Below are positions 25,525-33,052 of a stretch of DNA of 64,000 nucleotides, piece by piece. The translations under genes and the position numbers were made by a program. Location of the stretch: contig CP005973.1 of NCBI GenBank assembly GCA_000940995.1, positions 1,922,001-1,986,000 of the forward strand, given 5' to 3'. The stretch comes from Photobacterium gaetbulicola Gung47 (GTDB taxonomy: Bacteria > Pseudomonadota > Gammaproteobacteria > Enterobacterales > Vibrionaceae). The notes beneath the pieces were generated by a model that saw only the letters and a program-made list of their open reading frames with translations, was not told the origin of the DNA and did not search any database. The first letter of the stretch is position 1. Each line of letters starts with the position of its first letter.

Positions 25525-26058
25525 GCTAAATGACCGAAGGATATGGCGGTGATTCGTAGTGGGAGCATACCATATTTCCCCCAAGAGCCATACTCCGGAA
25601 CTATGATCAAGTGACGATAATTTACGGCCAATGTCATTCTGATGTTATTTTGCTGATTTAAAAACCAGAAGCTGAAACCCACCGACTCCTCCCGGGGGTG
25701 GCAGCCCATTACCCCAGTCAATTTAATTGGCTGATTTTCAACCATTTATGATGGAAACGAAAATTCAGGGTGACATTGAGTGAGTGATTGCCGCGATTTT
25801 TCCCTGTAGGCAACGGCCATTCTCTTGATCATTATTCGGGGGAAAAATACCAAGATCATGATCTAGCTTGATCATCGTTCCTGTCGGAAATACATCGGCC
25901 GTCACACCGCACCTCTTGATCATCGTTCCATATAAATTCAGCACCTTGGCTCGGTATCAGCCCCTGTTGGCCAAGATCGGAACAATGATCCTTGATCATA
26001 TTTCCTATCTCACTGCTATTTGTGTTACAAATAGCCTTCTTAACAAGGATAGGCGACC
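25525..26058. promoter_or_regulatory. distal RctB-binding cluster: five 12-mers and a 39-mer-like site
   Basis: This 534-bp gap between the divergent AraC-type regulator and AEC transporter holds five exact 12-mers: 25598-25609 (-), 25826-25837, 25869-25880, 25917-25928 and 25993-26004 (+). A one-mismatch copy lies at 25980-25991 (-), back to back with the last. A 39-mer-like site lies at 25615-25653. The same sequence words occur densely only here and in ori2 (43.0-43.9 kb). From memory, V. cholerae chromosome II has a distal inhibitory RctB locus of similar make-up. Expected role: titrating RctB and damping initiation. Confidence 0.72.
25615..25653 (+). promoter_or_regulatory. 39-mer-like RctB site in the distal cluster
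   Basis: It begins GATAATTTACGGCCAATG, matching the two ori2 copies that begin GCTAATTTACGGC. In vibrios 39-mers are the inhibitory RctB sites. The length is assumed from the family. Confidence 0.55.
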
Positions 26059-27018
26059 ATGACAGAGCTACTTGCACAATTACATTATTCATTTTCCATC
26101 ACCGGTCCCATCTTCCTGATGCTCGGCCTCGGGATCTACCTCAAGCGCATCGGCATGCTGACCGAAGACTTTATCGAAACCGGATCCAAGCTGGTGTTCA
26201 ATCTGACTCTTCCGGCAATGCTGTTTTTAAGCGTTGCCCGCGCCAACATCTCTGAAATAGGTAACCCTGACTTATTATTGTTTGCGCTGGGAGCCAATAT
26301 TCTTACTTATGCCTTGTTCGAACTGGTGGCCAGCCGGGCAATACCACAAAAAAAAGACCGCGGAGTGGTTGTCCAGGGCGCTTTCCGCGCTAATACCGGT
26401 ATCATTGGCTTGGCCTACGCCAGCAACGCCTTTGGCGAAACCGGCCTTGCCTTGGGGTCGCTCTATGTTGCCGTCATCACCGTTGCCTACAACGTCCTTG
26501 CTGTTATCACCTTGTCGCGCTCGAACCCGAACCTACCGAGCCTTAATGCGGGTTTTCTCCTGCGTTCAATCATCAAAAACCCGCTAATCATCAGCATACT
26601 GTGTGCACTGCCATTTTCATTGCTCGCCGTTCCCCTCCCCGAACTCATCACCAAGTCCGGCGGCTACTTCGCGGGGATGACACTGCCGCTAGCGCTGCTC
26701 TGTACTGGCGCCAGCCTCGACTTCAATCAATTACGTCAAGAGCCAGCCAACACCCAATTTGCCAGTGTCGGCAAACTCCTTCTCTCACCACTACTTATTA
26801 CCCTGGCAGGAATTGCTATTGGCTTTCGAGAGTTGGAGCTAGGGCTGATATTTCTCATGAGTGCCGCGCCAACGGCGGCAGCCAGCTATGTCATGGCCAG
26901 GAGTATGGGAGGAAACGCCTATCTTGCCGCCAACATAATAGCCGTCACAACACTGGGCTCGATATTCACCAGCAGTCTTGGGATCACCCTGCTTAGAACT
27001 TTTAAATTAGTAAATTAA
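26059..27018 (+). CDS. AEC-family (auxin efflux carrier) transporter
   Basis: 319 residues with about 10 membrane segments in two halves. The N-terminus GPIFLMLGLGIYLKRIGMLT and the repeat-two phrase PLALLCTGASLDF are typical of AEC/MdcF-like permeases. Members move malate, malonate or other anions across the inner membrane; no substrate is indicated here. AAGGATAGG upstream supports the start. Its promoter overlaps the distal RctB cluster, since the last 12-mer ends about 55 bp before the ATG. Confidence 0.87.
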   Translation: MTELLAQLHYSFSITGPIFLMLGLGIYLKRIGMLTEDFIETGSKLVFNLTLPAMLFLSVARANISEIGNPDLLLFALGANILTYALFELVASRAIPQKKDRGVVVQGAFRANTGIIGLAYASNAFGETGLALGSLYVAVITVAYNVLAVITLSRSNPNLPSLNAGFLLRSIIKNPLIISILCALPFSLLAVPLPELITKSGGYFAGMTLPLALLCTGASLDFNQLRQEPANTQFASVGKLLLSPLLITLAGIAIGFRELELGLIFLMSAAPTAAASYVMARSMGGNAYLAANIIAVTTLGSIFTSSLGITLLRTFKLVN

Positions 27019-27460
27019 CCCTAAAGTGGTACAAGCAATTATCTTGCCCTTATAAGCATTGAGGATATAGAGATACAACTGATTGTCTAAATTACAGTGG
27101 AATTTCTCGCATTATTTTTTGCTGAAATAATAATCTCGAGTAAAACCAATTATTGATCTTAATAAAATTGTTGATAAACGTATTATTTAAAACAATATAA
27201 AACCTAACGCTCGCAGATGCATGCATATCCAGACATGCACTTTTACGCCCATACGAACAAGGGAAGGACACTGCAAAAAAATGGGTTATTGCCGGGAAAA
27301 AACTATGCAAAGCAATTGAATAAGCTATCGTTTTTCTGACAGACAAGGCTTCTTCGATGACCGCGTCAAGGGATGACTCGTGAAGCGCAGCACTAATGCG
27401 CTTCACGTTTCATAAAACAGTAACCAGACCAACAGACATAATGTAAAAACAATGTCAATA
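27019..27460. other. intergenic region with one strong hairpin
   Basis: About 440 AT-rich bases between the AEC gene and the VqmA operator. CGTGAAGCGCA-N7-TGCGCTTCACG at 27379-27407 is a perfect 11-bp stem followed by only three Ts, perhaps a weak terminator. A 104-codon minus-strand frame here lacks a ribosome site and is not called. Confidence 0.4.
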
Positions 27461-27475
27461 GGTGATTTCCCCCCT
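27461..27475. promoter_or_regulatory. VqmA operator upstream of vqmR
   Basis: GGTGATTTCCCCCCT closely fits the palindromic VqmA site I recall from V. cholerae PvqmR (G-run, ATTT, C-run). It lies just upstream of a possible promoter with TATAGT at 27498-27503, the position expected for an activator site. Confidence 0.72.
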
Positions 27476-27508
27476 TACTCACGACTATCACTATTGTTAT
27501 AGTATTTT

Positions 27509-27708
27509 CCGTAGACAACGGACGGTATTTATCGTTTTCTGTTTACAGTATCCAACTTTGGATACATGCCAAGCGGGTTTACTTTGGTATACACCCTCAT
27601 ACCAAAGAATATGAATCTGATTGGATACCTCTTCTACACGTCGTACAGGATTGTGCTCTTCGGAGTCAAACTCTTGTCTTTGCCGGCCTATTGGGCCGGC
27701 TTTTTTTT
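27509..27708 (+). ncRNA. vqmR: VqmR-type small regulatory RNA
   Basis: A non-coding stretch of up to 200 bases between the VqmA operator and vqmA, on the same strand. It has three hairpins: CCGT-ACGG near 27510, GTATCCAA/TTGGATAC (27548-27565) and CTTTGGTAT/ATACCAAAG (27582-27607). It ends in a strong rho-independent terminator, GCCGGCC/GGCCGGC plus eight Ts (27682-27708). Position, orientation and operator match the vqmR-vqmA locus of vibrios, where VqmA with DPO activates this Hfq-dependent RNA to repress biofilm and virulence targets. The 5' end is uncertain, and the V. cholerae RNA is shorter (about 140 nt). Confidence 0.72.
27680..27708 (+). terminator. vqmR terminator
   Basis: GCCGGCC-TATTG-GGCCGGC followed by TTTTTTTT, a textbook intrinsic terminator about 115 bases before vqmA. 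Confidence 0.9.
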
Positions 27709-27822
27709 ATCATTTTTTACAATTATGCCCAAAAACCCGTCACTAACATATTGTAACCTCTGTCCATTCAATTAAACTTCAATGTTGCAACTGCTCTATA
27801 TCTATTAATTCAGGCACACGTA

Positions 27823-28533
27823 GTGAAAAATAAAGTAGAACCGTCTTTACTACATATATTTAATCAGCTCCCAGGATGTTGGGGATGTAAAGATAAGGAT
27901 TCGGTCTTCGTTTATGCTAATTCCGAGTACGGCAACATTATTGGTGTAGATCATCATTTAGACTGTATCGGTCGCACCGATTTTGATATGCCGAGCCCAA
28001 CCGTTGAGTGTGCTGAAGCATTTCAAGAGCAAGACAACCTTGTGGTCACAACAGGAAAACGGATGCGGGTTCTGGATATTCACCCCTATTCGGACGGCAG
28101 CTGGCGTGCACACTTATTCACTAAAACACCGTGGAAAAACGATGAAAACGAAATCGTCGGTACCATTTTTTCGGGTGTTGAACTCAAGGATACGGCGGTA
28201 CTTGAGGTAGGCCATTGGATTTGCCGGGCAGCGGGAATTGATCCCAAAGAGCAGGCCTCGTTCAACCTCGACCTCAACCACAATGCCATCAACCTCAACA
28301 CCCGAGAGTCGGAAGTACTGTTCCTTCTGCTTTACGGCAAAAAACCACAGTATATCGCCAAGGTACTCGGTGTTTCGGTCAAGACGGTAGAGAATTATGT
28401 CATCCGTCTGCGCGAGAAATTCAACGCCCGCTCAAAAAACGAGCTGATCGACATTGCACTCGACTTCGGTTTTGGCTCCCATATCCCTGAGAGTATGCTC
28501 AAACGCCAACTCTCGGTAATTTTGAAAGAGTAA
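27823..28533 (+). CDS. vqmA: VqmA, PAS-LuxR quorum-sensing receptor/activator
   Basis: 236 residues from a GTG at 27823. The PAS domain (about 1-125) begins LPGCWGCKDKDSVFVYAN and contains IGRTDFDMPSP and VLDIHPYSDGSWRAHLFTKTPW. Phe67, Phe99 and Lys101 fall at the numbers I recall for the DPO (3,5-dimethylpyrazin-2-ol) pocket of V. cholerae VqmA. The C-terminal LuxR helix-turn-helix is at about 155-215 (TRESEVLFLLLYGKKPQYIA, VSVKTVENYVIRLREKF). Upstream lie a VqmR-like RNA and a VqmA operator. It is cytoplasmic and regulates vqmR. Confidence 0.88.
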   Translation: MKNKVEPSLLHIFNQLPGCWGCKDKDSVFVYANSEYGNIIGVDHHLDCIGRTDFDMPSPTVECAEAFQEQDNLVVTTGKRMRVLDIHPYSDGSWRAHLFTKTPWKNDENEIVGTIFSGVELKDTAVLEVGHWICRAAGIDPKEQASFNLDLNHNAINLNTRESEVLFLLLYGKKPQYIAKVLGVSVKTVENYVIRLREKFNARSKNELIDIALDFGFGSHIPESMLKRQLSVILKE

Positions 28534-28704
28534 ACCGATATACCCAAGCGCATCGGCAATAAACTGCAAAACACGCAGACTTAGTTTACCTTTTTGCAAC
28601 CCAAAGCCTGTTTCCAGATCAATTTTTGTACTGGGCCGATTTCCTATAATCCGCCCAGTATTTAAATTAACCGGTCGTAGAGCCGACAATCAGCTGGAAA
28701 TATC

Positions 28705-28878
28705 ATGAAGCAATTTACTATCACCTACGTTGTCCATCCCCATTTCAACATCCCTTGCAAGTACCAAATCCAGGCAGTGAACGAGATTGAGTCCATCGCC
28801 AGTGCCGAAAAAGCGTTGAAAGTCCGCCACCCGGAAGGTGTGAGCATCGTGACCAGCCAGCAGAAAATGGCAGCATAA
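28705..28878 (+). CDS. 57-residue hypothetical protein
   Basis: ATG at 28705, stop at 28876-28878, followed at once by a strong terminator, so this looks like a real short gene. The protein starts KQFTITYVVHPHFNIPCKYQ, has no membrane segment and appears as a compact alternating strand/helix fold. It has GGA before the start. I do not recognise the family. Confidence 0.68.
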   Translation: MKQFTITYVVHPHFNIPCKYQIQAVNEIESIASAEKALKVRHPEGVSIVTSQQKMAA

Positions 28879-28880
28879 AA

Positions 28881-28907
28881 AAAAGAGCAGCTCACCGCTG
28901 CTCTTTT
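28881..28907. terminator. bidirectional terminator, 57-residue gene / pdxH
   Basis: AAAAGAGCAGC-TCACC-GCTGCTCTTTT, a perfect 11-bp stem with an A-run before and Ts after, between convergent genes. Confidence 0.9.
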
Positions 28908-28925
28908 CAGTTCAGTACCACGCCT

Positions 28926-29570
28926 TTACGGCGCCAGGCGTTCAATTTCCCACTGCTGGCTTTCATCCTGCTTACGGGTATACAAGAACCTATCGTGGAG
29001 ACGGTTCGCACCGCCCTGCCAGAACTCAATCGTATCAATCTTCACGCGGTAGCCACCCCAGAACGTCGGCACAGGCACTTCACCTTTGGCAAATTTTTCT
29101 TTCAGTTCAAAAAATTTGCTTTCCAGCGCTTGCCTTGCCGAAAGGCGGGAACTTTGCTTACTCGCCCACGCGGCAATTTGACTCTCTTTGGGACGTGACG
29201 AGAAGTACTTCAGCACTTCCATTTTGGAGAGCTTTTCGGCACAGCCCGTAATATGGACCTGGCGTTCAAGCGGGTGCCAAGGAAAATGCAGGCTAATCTT
29301 GCTGTTGTCAGCCAGCTGGATCGCCTTGCGGCTACCAAGGTTGGTATAGAAGACAAACCCGTCTTTATCAAAGTGCTTCAATAACACAATACGCTGATAA
29401 GGCTGCCCGTGCGCATCAACTGTCGCCACCGTCATTGCCGTGGGATCAGTCAGCTTTGCTTCAATCGCCTGATCCAACCAGGTACTGAAAAGTTGCTCCG
29501 GCTGTTCCGGCAAGTCATGACGACGCAAACCACCTTGTGTATAGTCGCGACGAATATCAGACAATTCCAT
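28926..29570 (-). CDS. pdxH: pyridoxine/pyridoxamine 5'-phosphate oxidase
   Basis: 214 residues, close to E. coli PdxH (218). It oxidises PNP or PMP to pyridoxal 5'-phosphate with FMN and oxygen. Family phrases include MTVATVDAHGQPYQRIVLLK, FYTNLGSRKA, LHFPWHPLERQVHITG, and the C-terminal FWGGYRVKIDTIEFWQGGANRLHDR ending in ERLAP. It is a cytoplasmic FMN homodimer. It is monocistronic and diverges from dctB. Confidence 0.97.
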   Translation of the reverse strand: MELSDIRRDYTQGGLRRHDLPEQPEQLFSTWLDQAIEAKLTDPTAMTVATVDAHGQPYQRIVLLKHFDKDGFVFYTNLGSRKAIQLADNSKISLHFPWHPLERQVHITGCAEKLSKMEVLKYFSSRPKESQIAAWASKQSSRLSARQALESKFFELKEKFAKGEVPVPTFWGGYRVKIDTIEFWQGGANRLHDRFLYTRKQDESQQWEIERLAP

Positions 29571-29738
29571 TGTTATCTCCGCTTATTCTCTAGATGTTTG
29601 TAACAACGCTAAAATTGTGCGCTTTGTCTAGTTGAAACACAAGTAAATTGCCAACAGCGATAACCCGCTCGGACTCTGCAATCAAGCTCGACGTTTCCCT
29701 GCCGGTAATTTGCTACAGTGGCAGAAAAAGGCCTTCTT

Positions 29739-31571
29739 ATGTCGAGCAAACAAAAATTCTTCTTCCTTGCCCTGCTGACTGGGATTATAGGCGCCATGCT
29801 TATCGGCTGGCTGACCTTCATGCAGATCCAACAGCACCTTAGCGAAAAAATTACATCCGACGTCACGCAGCTAGGCACCAAGCTCGACGCTCAACTCGAG
29901 CGCTACAGCCAATTGCCCGAAGTCCTTGCCAGTGATCCGCGGCTACTTGCCCCCCTTGAAGCGGAGAGCGATACCACTTATCTCATCCCCGCAGCCGAAC
30001 CGTTCATGTCTGCCAGCCAATTGCTGGCGCAGTGGAACCAGACCCTGGGTGCCGATACCCTTTATCTGATTGACATGGCAGGCACGACACTGGCCTCTAG
30101 CAATTGGCAACAGCCCGATTCATTTGTCGGGCAAAACTTCAGTTACCGCCCTTATTTCCAGCAGGCCGCCAGAGGCCAAAACGGCCAGTATTTCGCGCTG
30201 GGAGCCCGTTCCGACAAGCGGGGATATTATTTTTCTGCCCCAATCATCCACAACCAAAAGCCGGTGGGGGTACTAGCCATCAAGGTCGACCTCTCTATGC
30301 TGGCAGATATCTGGCAGTATGAAGATATCGACTATGCCATTACCGATGAGCATGGCATCATCTTCTACAGCTCTGAGCCTGCTTGGCTGTACCACTCACT
30401 GTCTATGCTCGATGAAACCGTGCGAGCCCAGGTCAAGCAGTCGCGTCAATATGGCCGCGCCGAGATAGCCGCCCTTACCGGTGCCGCTAGCCTGCCGGTA
30501 TTCAATCAGAGCACGGTTCAGCCGTTGCGCTCCCCCTCAGTAGGCGCAGCCATGACTTACATTACCGCCCAGCACGATATGGAGAAAGCCGGCTGGTACA
30601 TCTACGGCTTTACCCCGCAGACCCGAGCTTTTGAATATATGGGTCAGGTACTATTGCTGTTTATCCTGATCTACGCCCTTCTGTGTATCGCTATACACTC
30701 GTGGTGGCAGACCTACCGGGCCAGAGTCGAATTGGCCAACCTCAACAGCCGGCTGGAAAAACGGGTAAGCCAGCGTACACGCCGCCTGCAAGAAACTAAC
30801 CAGCAGCTCAAGATCACGCTCAGCCAATATGAGCATAGCCAAGCGGAACTTAAGCAAACCCAAGATGAGCTGCTGCAGGCAGCCAAGCTTGCCATGCTTG
30901 GTGAGCTCTCGGCAAGCATCAACCACGAGATCAACCAGCCCCTTGCCGCAATAAGAACCTATGCCGAGAACAGCCGCAAGCTATTGGAGAAGCAACGCTA
31001 TAACACAGTTGGCCGCAACCTCGACGAAATCATCGAGCTGAACCAACTGATTGCAGACATCATCGCCCGGTTCAAGGTCTTTGCTCGCAAGCGCGATTTC
31101 CACCAAAACTCACCGCGTACCAATCCGGCTGACTCCATCCGCTCGGCCTTGTCGCTAATGCGCAATGCACTGATCAAACAAGGAGTCATCCTGCGGCTTG
31201 AGGCTATTCCCGAGGATCTGCTCATCAACATCGACGCCGTCCAATTCGAGCAGGTACTGGTGAACCTTTTGCAAAACAGCCTTCACGCGCTCCAAGGCCG
31301 GCCGGAGGCACAGGTCGGCATTCGGCTCGAATCCGATGCCAAACACGTTGTCTGCCGGGTATGGGATAATGGCCCCGGGCTGAACCAAGAGCAGAAGCAG
31401 CAAGTTTTTACCCCGTTTTACACCACCAAGGATGACGGATTAGGCCTCGGCATGACCATCTCCAAACGTATCATCGACGCCTACCACGGCACACTCAGCG
31501 TCAGCGATCACCCCGGCGACGGCGCTGAATTTTCCCTCTCTTTGCCCTTAGATAGCGAGAACACACCATGA
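29739..31571 (+). CDS. dctB: DctB-type sensor histidine kinase
   Basis: 610 residues from the ATG at 29739; a GTG at 29718 adds seven. A membrane segment at about 7-28 precedes a periplasmic double-Cache region (NQTLGADTLYLIDMAGTTLASS, FSYRPYFQQAARGQNGQYFALG). A second membrane segment sits near 305-325, then a coiled coil. The HisKA domain carries phosphoacceptor His near 396 (INHEINQPLAAIRTYAEN). The ATPase has NLLQNSLHAL, DNGPGL and GLGLGM boxes. This is the DctB architecture for sensing C4-dicarboxylates. Its stop overlaps the dctD start by 4 bp. No Dct transporter gene is in the window. Confidence 0.9.
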   Translation: MSSKQKFFFLALLTGIIGAMLIGWLTFMQIQQHLSEKITSDVTQLGTKLDAQLERYSQLPEVLASDPRLLAPLEAESDTTYLIPAAEPFMSASQLLAQWNQTLGADTLYLIDMAGTTLASSNWQQPDSFVGQNFSYRPYFQQAARGQNGQYFALGARSDKRGYYFSAPIIHNQKPVGVLAIKVDLSMLADIWQYEDIDYAITDEHGIIFYSSEPAWLYHSLSMLDETVRAQVKQSRQYGRAEIAALTGAASLPVFNQSTVQPLRSPSVGAAMTYITAQHDMEKAGWYIYGFTPQTRAFEYMGQVLLLFILIYALLCIAIHSWWQTYRARVELANLNSRLEKRVSQRTRRLQETNQQLKITLSQYEHSQAELKQTQDELLQAAKLAMLGELSASINHEINQPLAAIRTYAENSRKLLEKQRYNTVGRNLDEIIELNQLIADIIARFKVFARKRDFHQNSPRTNPADSIRSALSLMRNALIKQGVILRLEAIPEDLLINIDAVQFEQVLVNLLQNSLHALQGRPEAQVGIRLESDAKHVVCRVWDNGPGLNQEQKQQVFTPFYTTKDDGLGLGMTISKRIIDAYHGTLSVSDHPGDGAEFSLSLPLDSENTP

Positions 31572-32839
31572 ACACCCCTGTCATGTTTATCGATGACGAA
31601 AAATCTATTCGCGATGCCCTCGGCCAGACCCTTGAGCTCGAGGATTACGACGTCGAGCTCTTTGCCAGTGCAAAACCGGCTCTGAAGCAGCTGACGAACC
31701 AATTTCCCGGGGTGATCATTTCCGATATCAATATGCCTGGCATTGATGGTCTCACTTTCCTCAAGCAGGCGCTGGCATTAGACGCAGAATTGTCGGTGAT
31801 CATGCTCACCGGTCATGGGGATATCTCCATGGCGGTGGAAGCCATGCGGCTCGGCGCCTATGATTTTCTGGAAAAACCGTTTTCAACCGAGCACCTGCTT
31901 GATGTCGTCAAGCGGGCGGCCGAGAAGCGCGATCTTGTATTGGAAAACCGAGAGCTGCGCAGAGAGCTTGAAGTACAAAGTGGTCCAGGCCCACGGATTT
32001 TAGGCAACGATCCGGCCATCAAACAACTCAGGCGTATCTTGTCCCACCAAGCAAAAACCCACTCGCCGTTGTTTATCCACGGCCCGAGCGGTTGCGGCAA
32101 GGCTTTAGTTGCCCGCTTCGTCCATGACCACGGCCTACAGCCCCATCAGCCATTTGTCACGATTGATTGCAGTGCCGCCGGGACCGAGACACAGCTCGAC
32201 GAGTTAATGGACGGCGGTGCAACGCCATTTGCCACCCTTTACCTCAAGCATATCGACCGCACTCCGCAGCAACTGCAACCCACACTGCAAGATCTCATTA
32301 CGCCCCTTTGCCGGGGCGAACACACCGTTCGGGTGATCGTCAGTGCTGATGTCGACGGCCACCACCAAAGTGCGTCAGGATTTCTTCATACCCTCTATTT
32401 CAAGCTGGGGTTTATCACCTTGGATTTGCCGCCCCTAAACCAGCGACAGGCTGATATTCCTTTGCTATTCCATAATTTCCTCCGCACGGACTGCAGCCGG
32501 TTTGGCATTGAGCCGCCTCAGATTGACAGTCAGCTGGAGCAATGGCTGGGAGAGCAGCGCTGGACAGGTAATGTCAGAGAGCTACGGCAGTTTGCCGAAC
32601 GCTATGCTCTCATGGGGGCAAAAGCCCTCGAGCCCCAGCATCAGGATCCCAGCCAGCCGCTGCAGGCCAGCACGCTGGCAGAGCGGGTTGCCGATTTTGA
32701 ATGTAAAGTGCTCCATGATGCCCTCAACCGTCACCATGGTAGGCTAAAGGAAGTTCAGCAGGAGCTTGGGCTTGCCCGCAAGACCCTGTATGACAAAATG
32801 AAAAAATACCACATTGATAAAAACGAGTTTAAAGCATAG
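31568..32839 (+). CDS. dctD: DctD-like response regulator with degenerate AAA+ domain
   Basis: 423 residues. The receiver (1-120) is intact: Asp9/Asp10, phosphoacceptor Asp53, Thr81 and Lys103. Walker A is present at 172-178 (GPSGCGK). The region that should hold the sigma54-contacting GAFTGA loop is shortened and has none. Walker B reads TLYLKHI (223-229) instead of a hydrophobic-DE motif. The arginine-finger segment is GFLHTLYFKL (271-280) with no Arg. The C-terminal Fis-type helix-turn-helix (LKEVQQELGLARKTLYDKM) is intact. It pairs with DctB by a 4-bp overlap but should not hydrolyse ATP or open sigma54 promoters. It probably works by DNA binding alone. Confidence 0.88.
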   Translation: MNTPVMFIDDEKSIRDALGQTLELEDYDVELFASAKPALKQLTNQFPGVIISDINMPGIDGLTFLKQALALDAELSVIMLTGHGDISMAVEAMRLGAYDFLEKPFSTEHLLDVVKRAAEKRDLVLENRELRRELEVQSGPGPRILGNDPAIKQLRRILSHQAKTHSPLFIHGPSGCGKALVARFVHDHGLQPHQPFVTIDCSAAGTETQLDELMDGGATPFATLYLKHIDRTPQQLQPTLQDLITPLCRGEHTVRVIVSADVDGHHQSASGFLHTLYFKLGFITLDLPPLNQRQADIPLLFHNFLRTDCSRFGIEPPQIDSQLEQWLGEQRWTGNVRELRQFAERYALMGAKALEPQHQDPSQPLQASTLAERVADFECKVLHDALNRHHGRLKEVQQELGLARKTLYDKMKKYHIDKNEFKA

Positions 32840-33052
32840 ACACAACAGCGGTAGCCATGGACAGAGACGGATGTAAACCTTGGCTACATTGCACATTTCT
32901 TCGAACTATCTTCCGAAAACAACATGTTCCCACCTCCTTAACCTCGAGATAGCGGCAAAGTTTGGTAACTTACTCAAAGCATGAATTGACAACCTCAGTC
33001 GCCTGAACGCTTCCATTTATCTACATTCTCTTCACGCTTGCTGAGATAAACT

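Noticed and set aside
24287..26058. The distal 12-mer cluster as crtS, the chromosome I site that triggers ori2 firing
   Set aside because: crtS lies on chromosome I and is not built of 12-mers; this cluster is on the ori2 replicon and has iteron-type sites.
27092..27406. 104-codon minus-strand frame between the AEC gene and vqmR
   Set aside because: No ribosome site, its start lies inside a strong hairpin, and the codon composition follows the AT-rich intergenic background.
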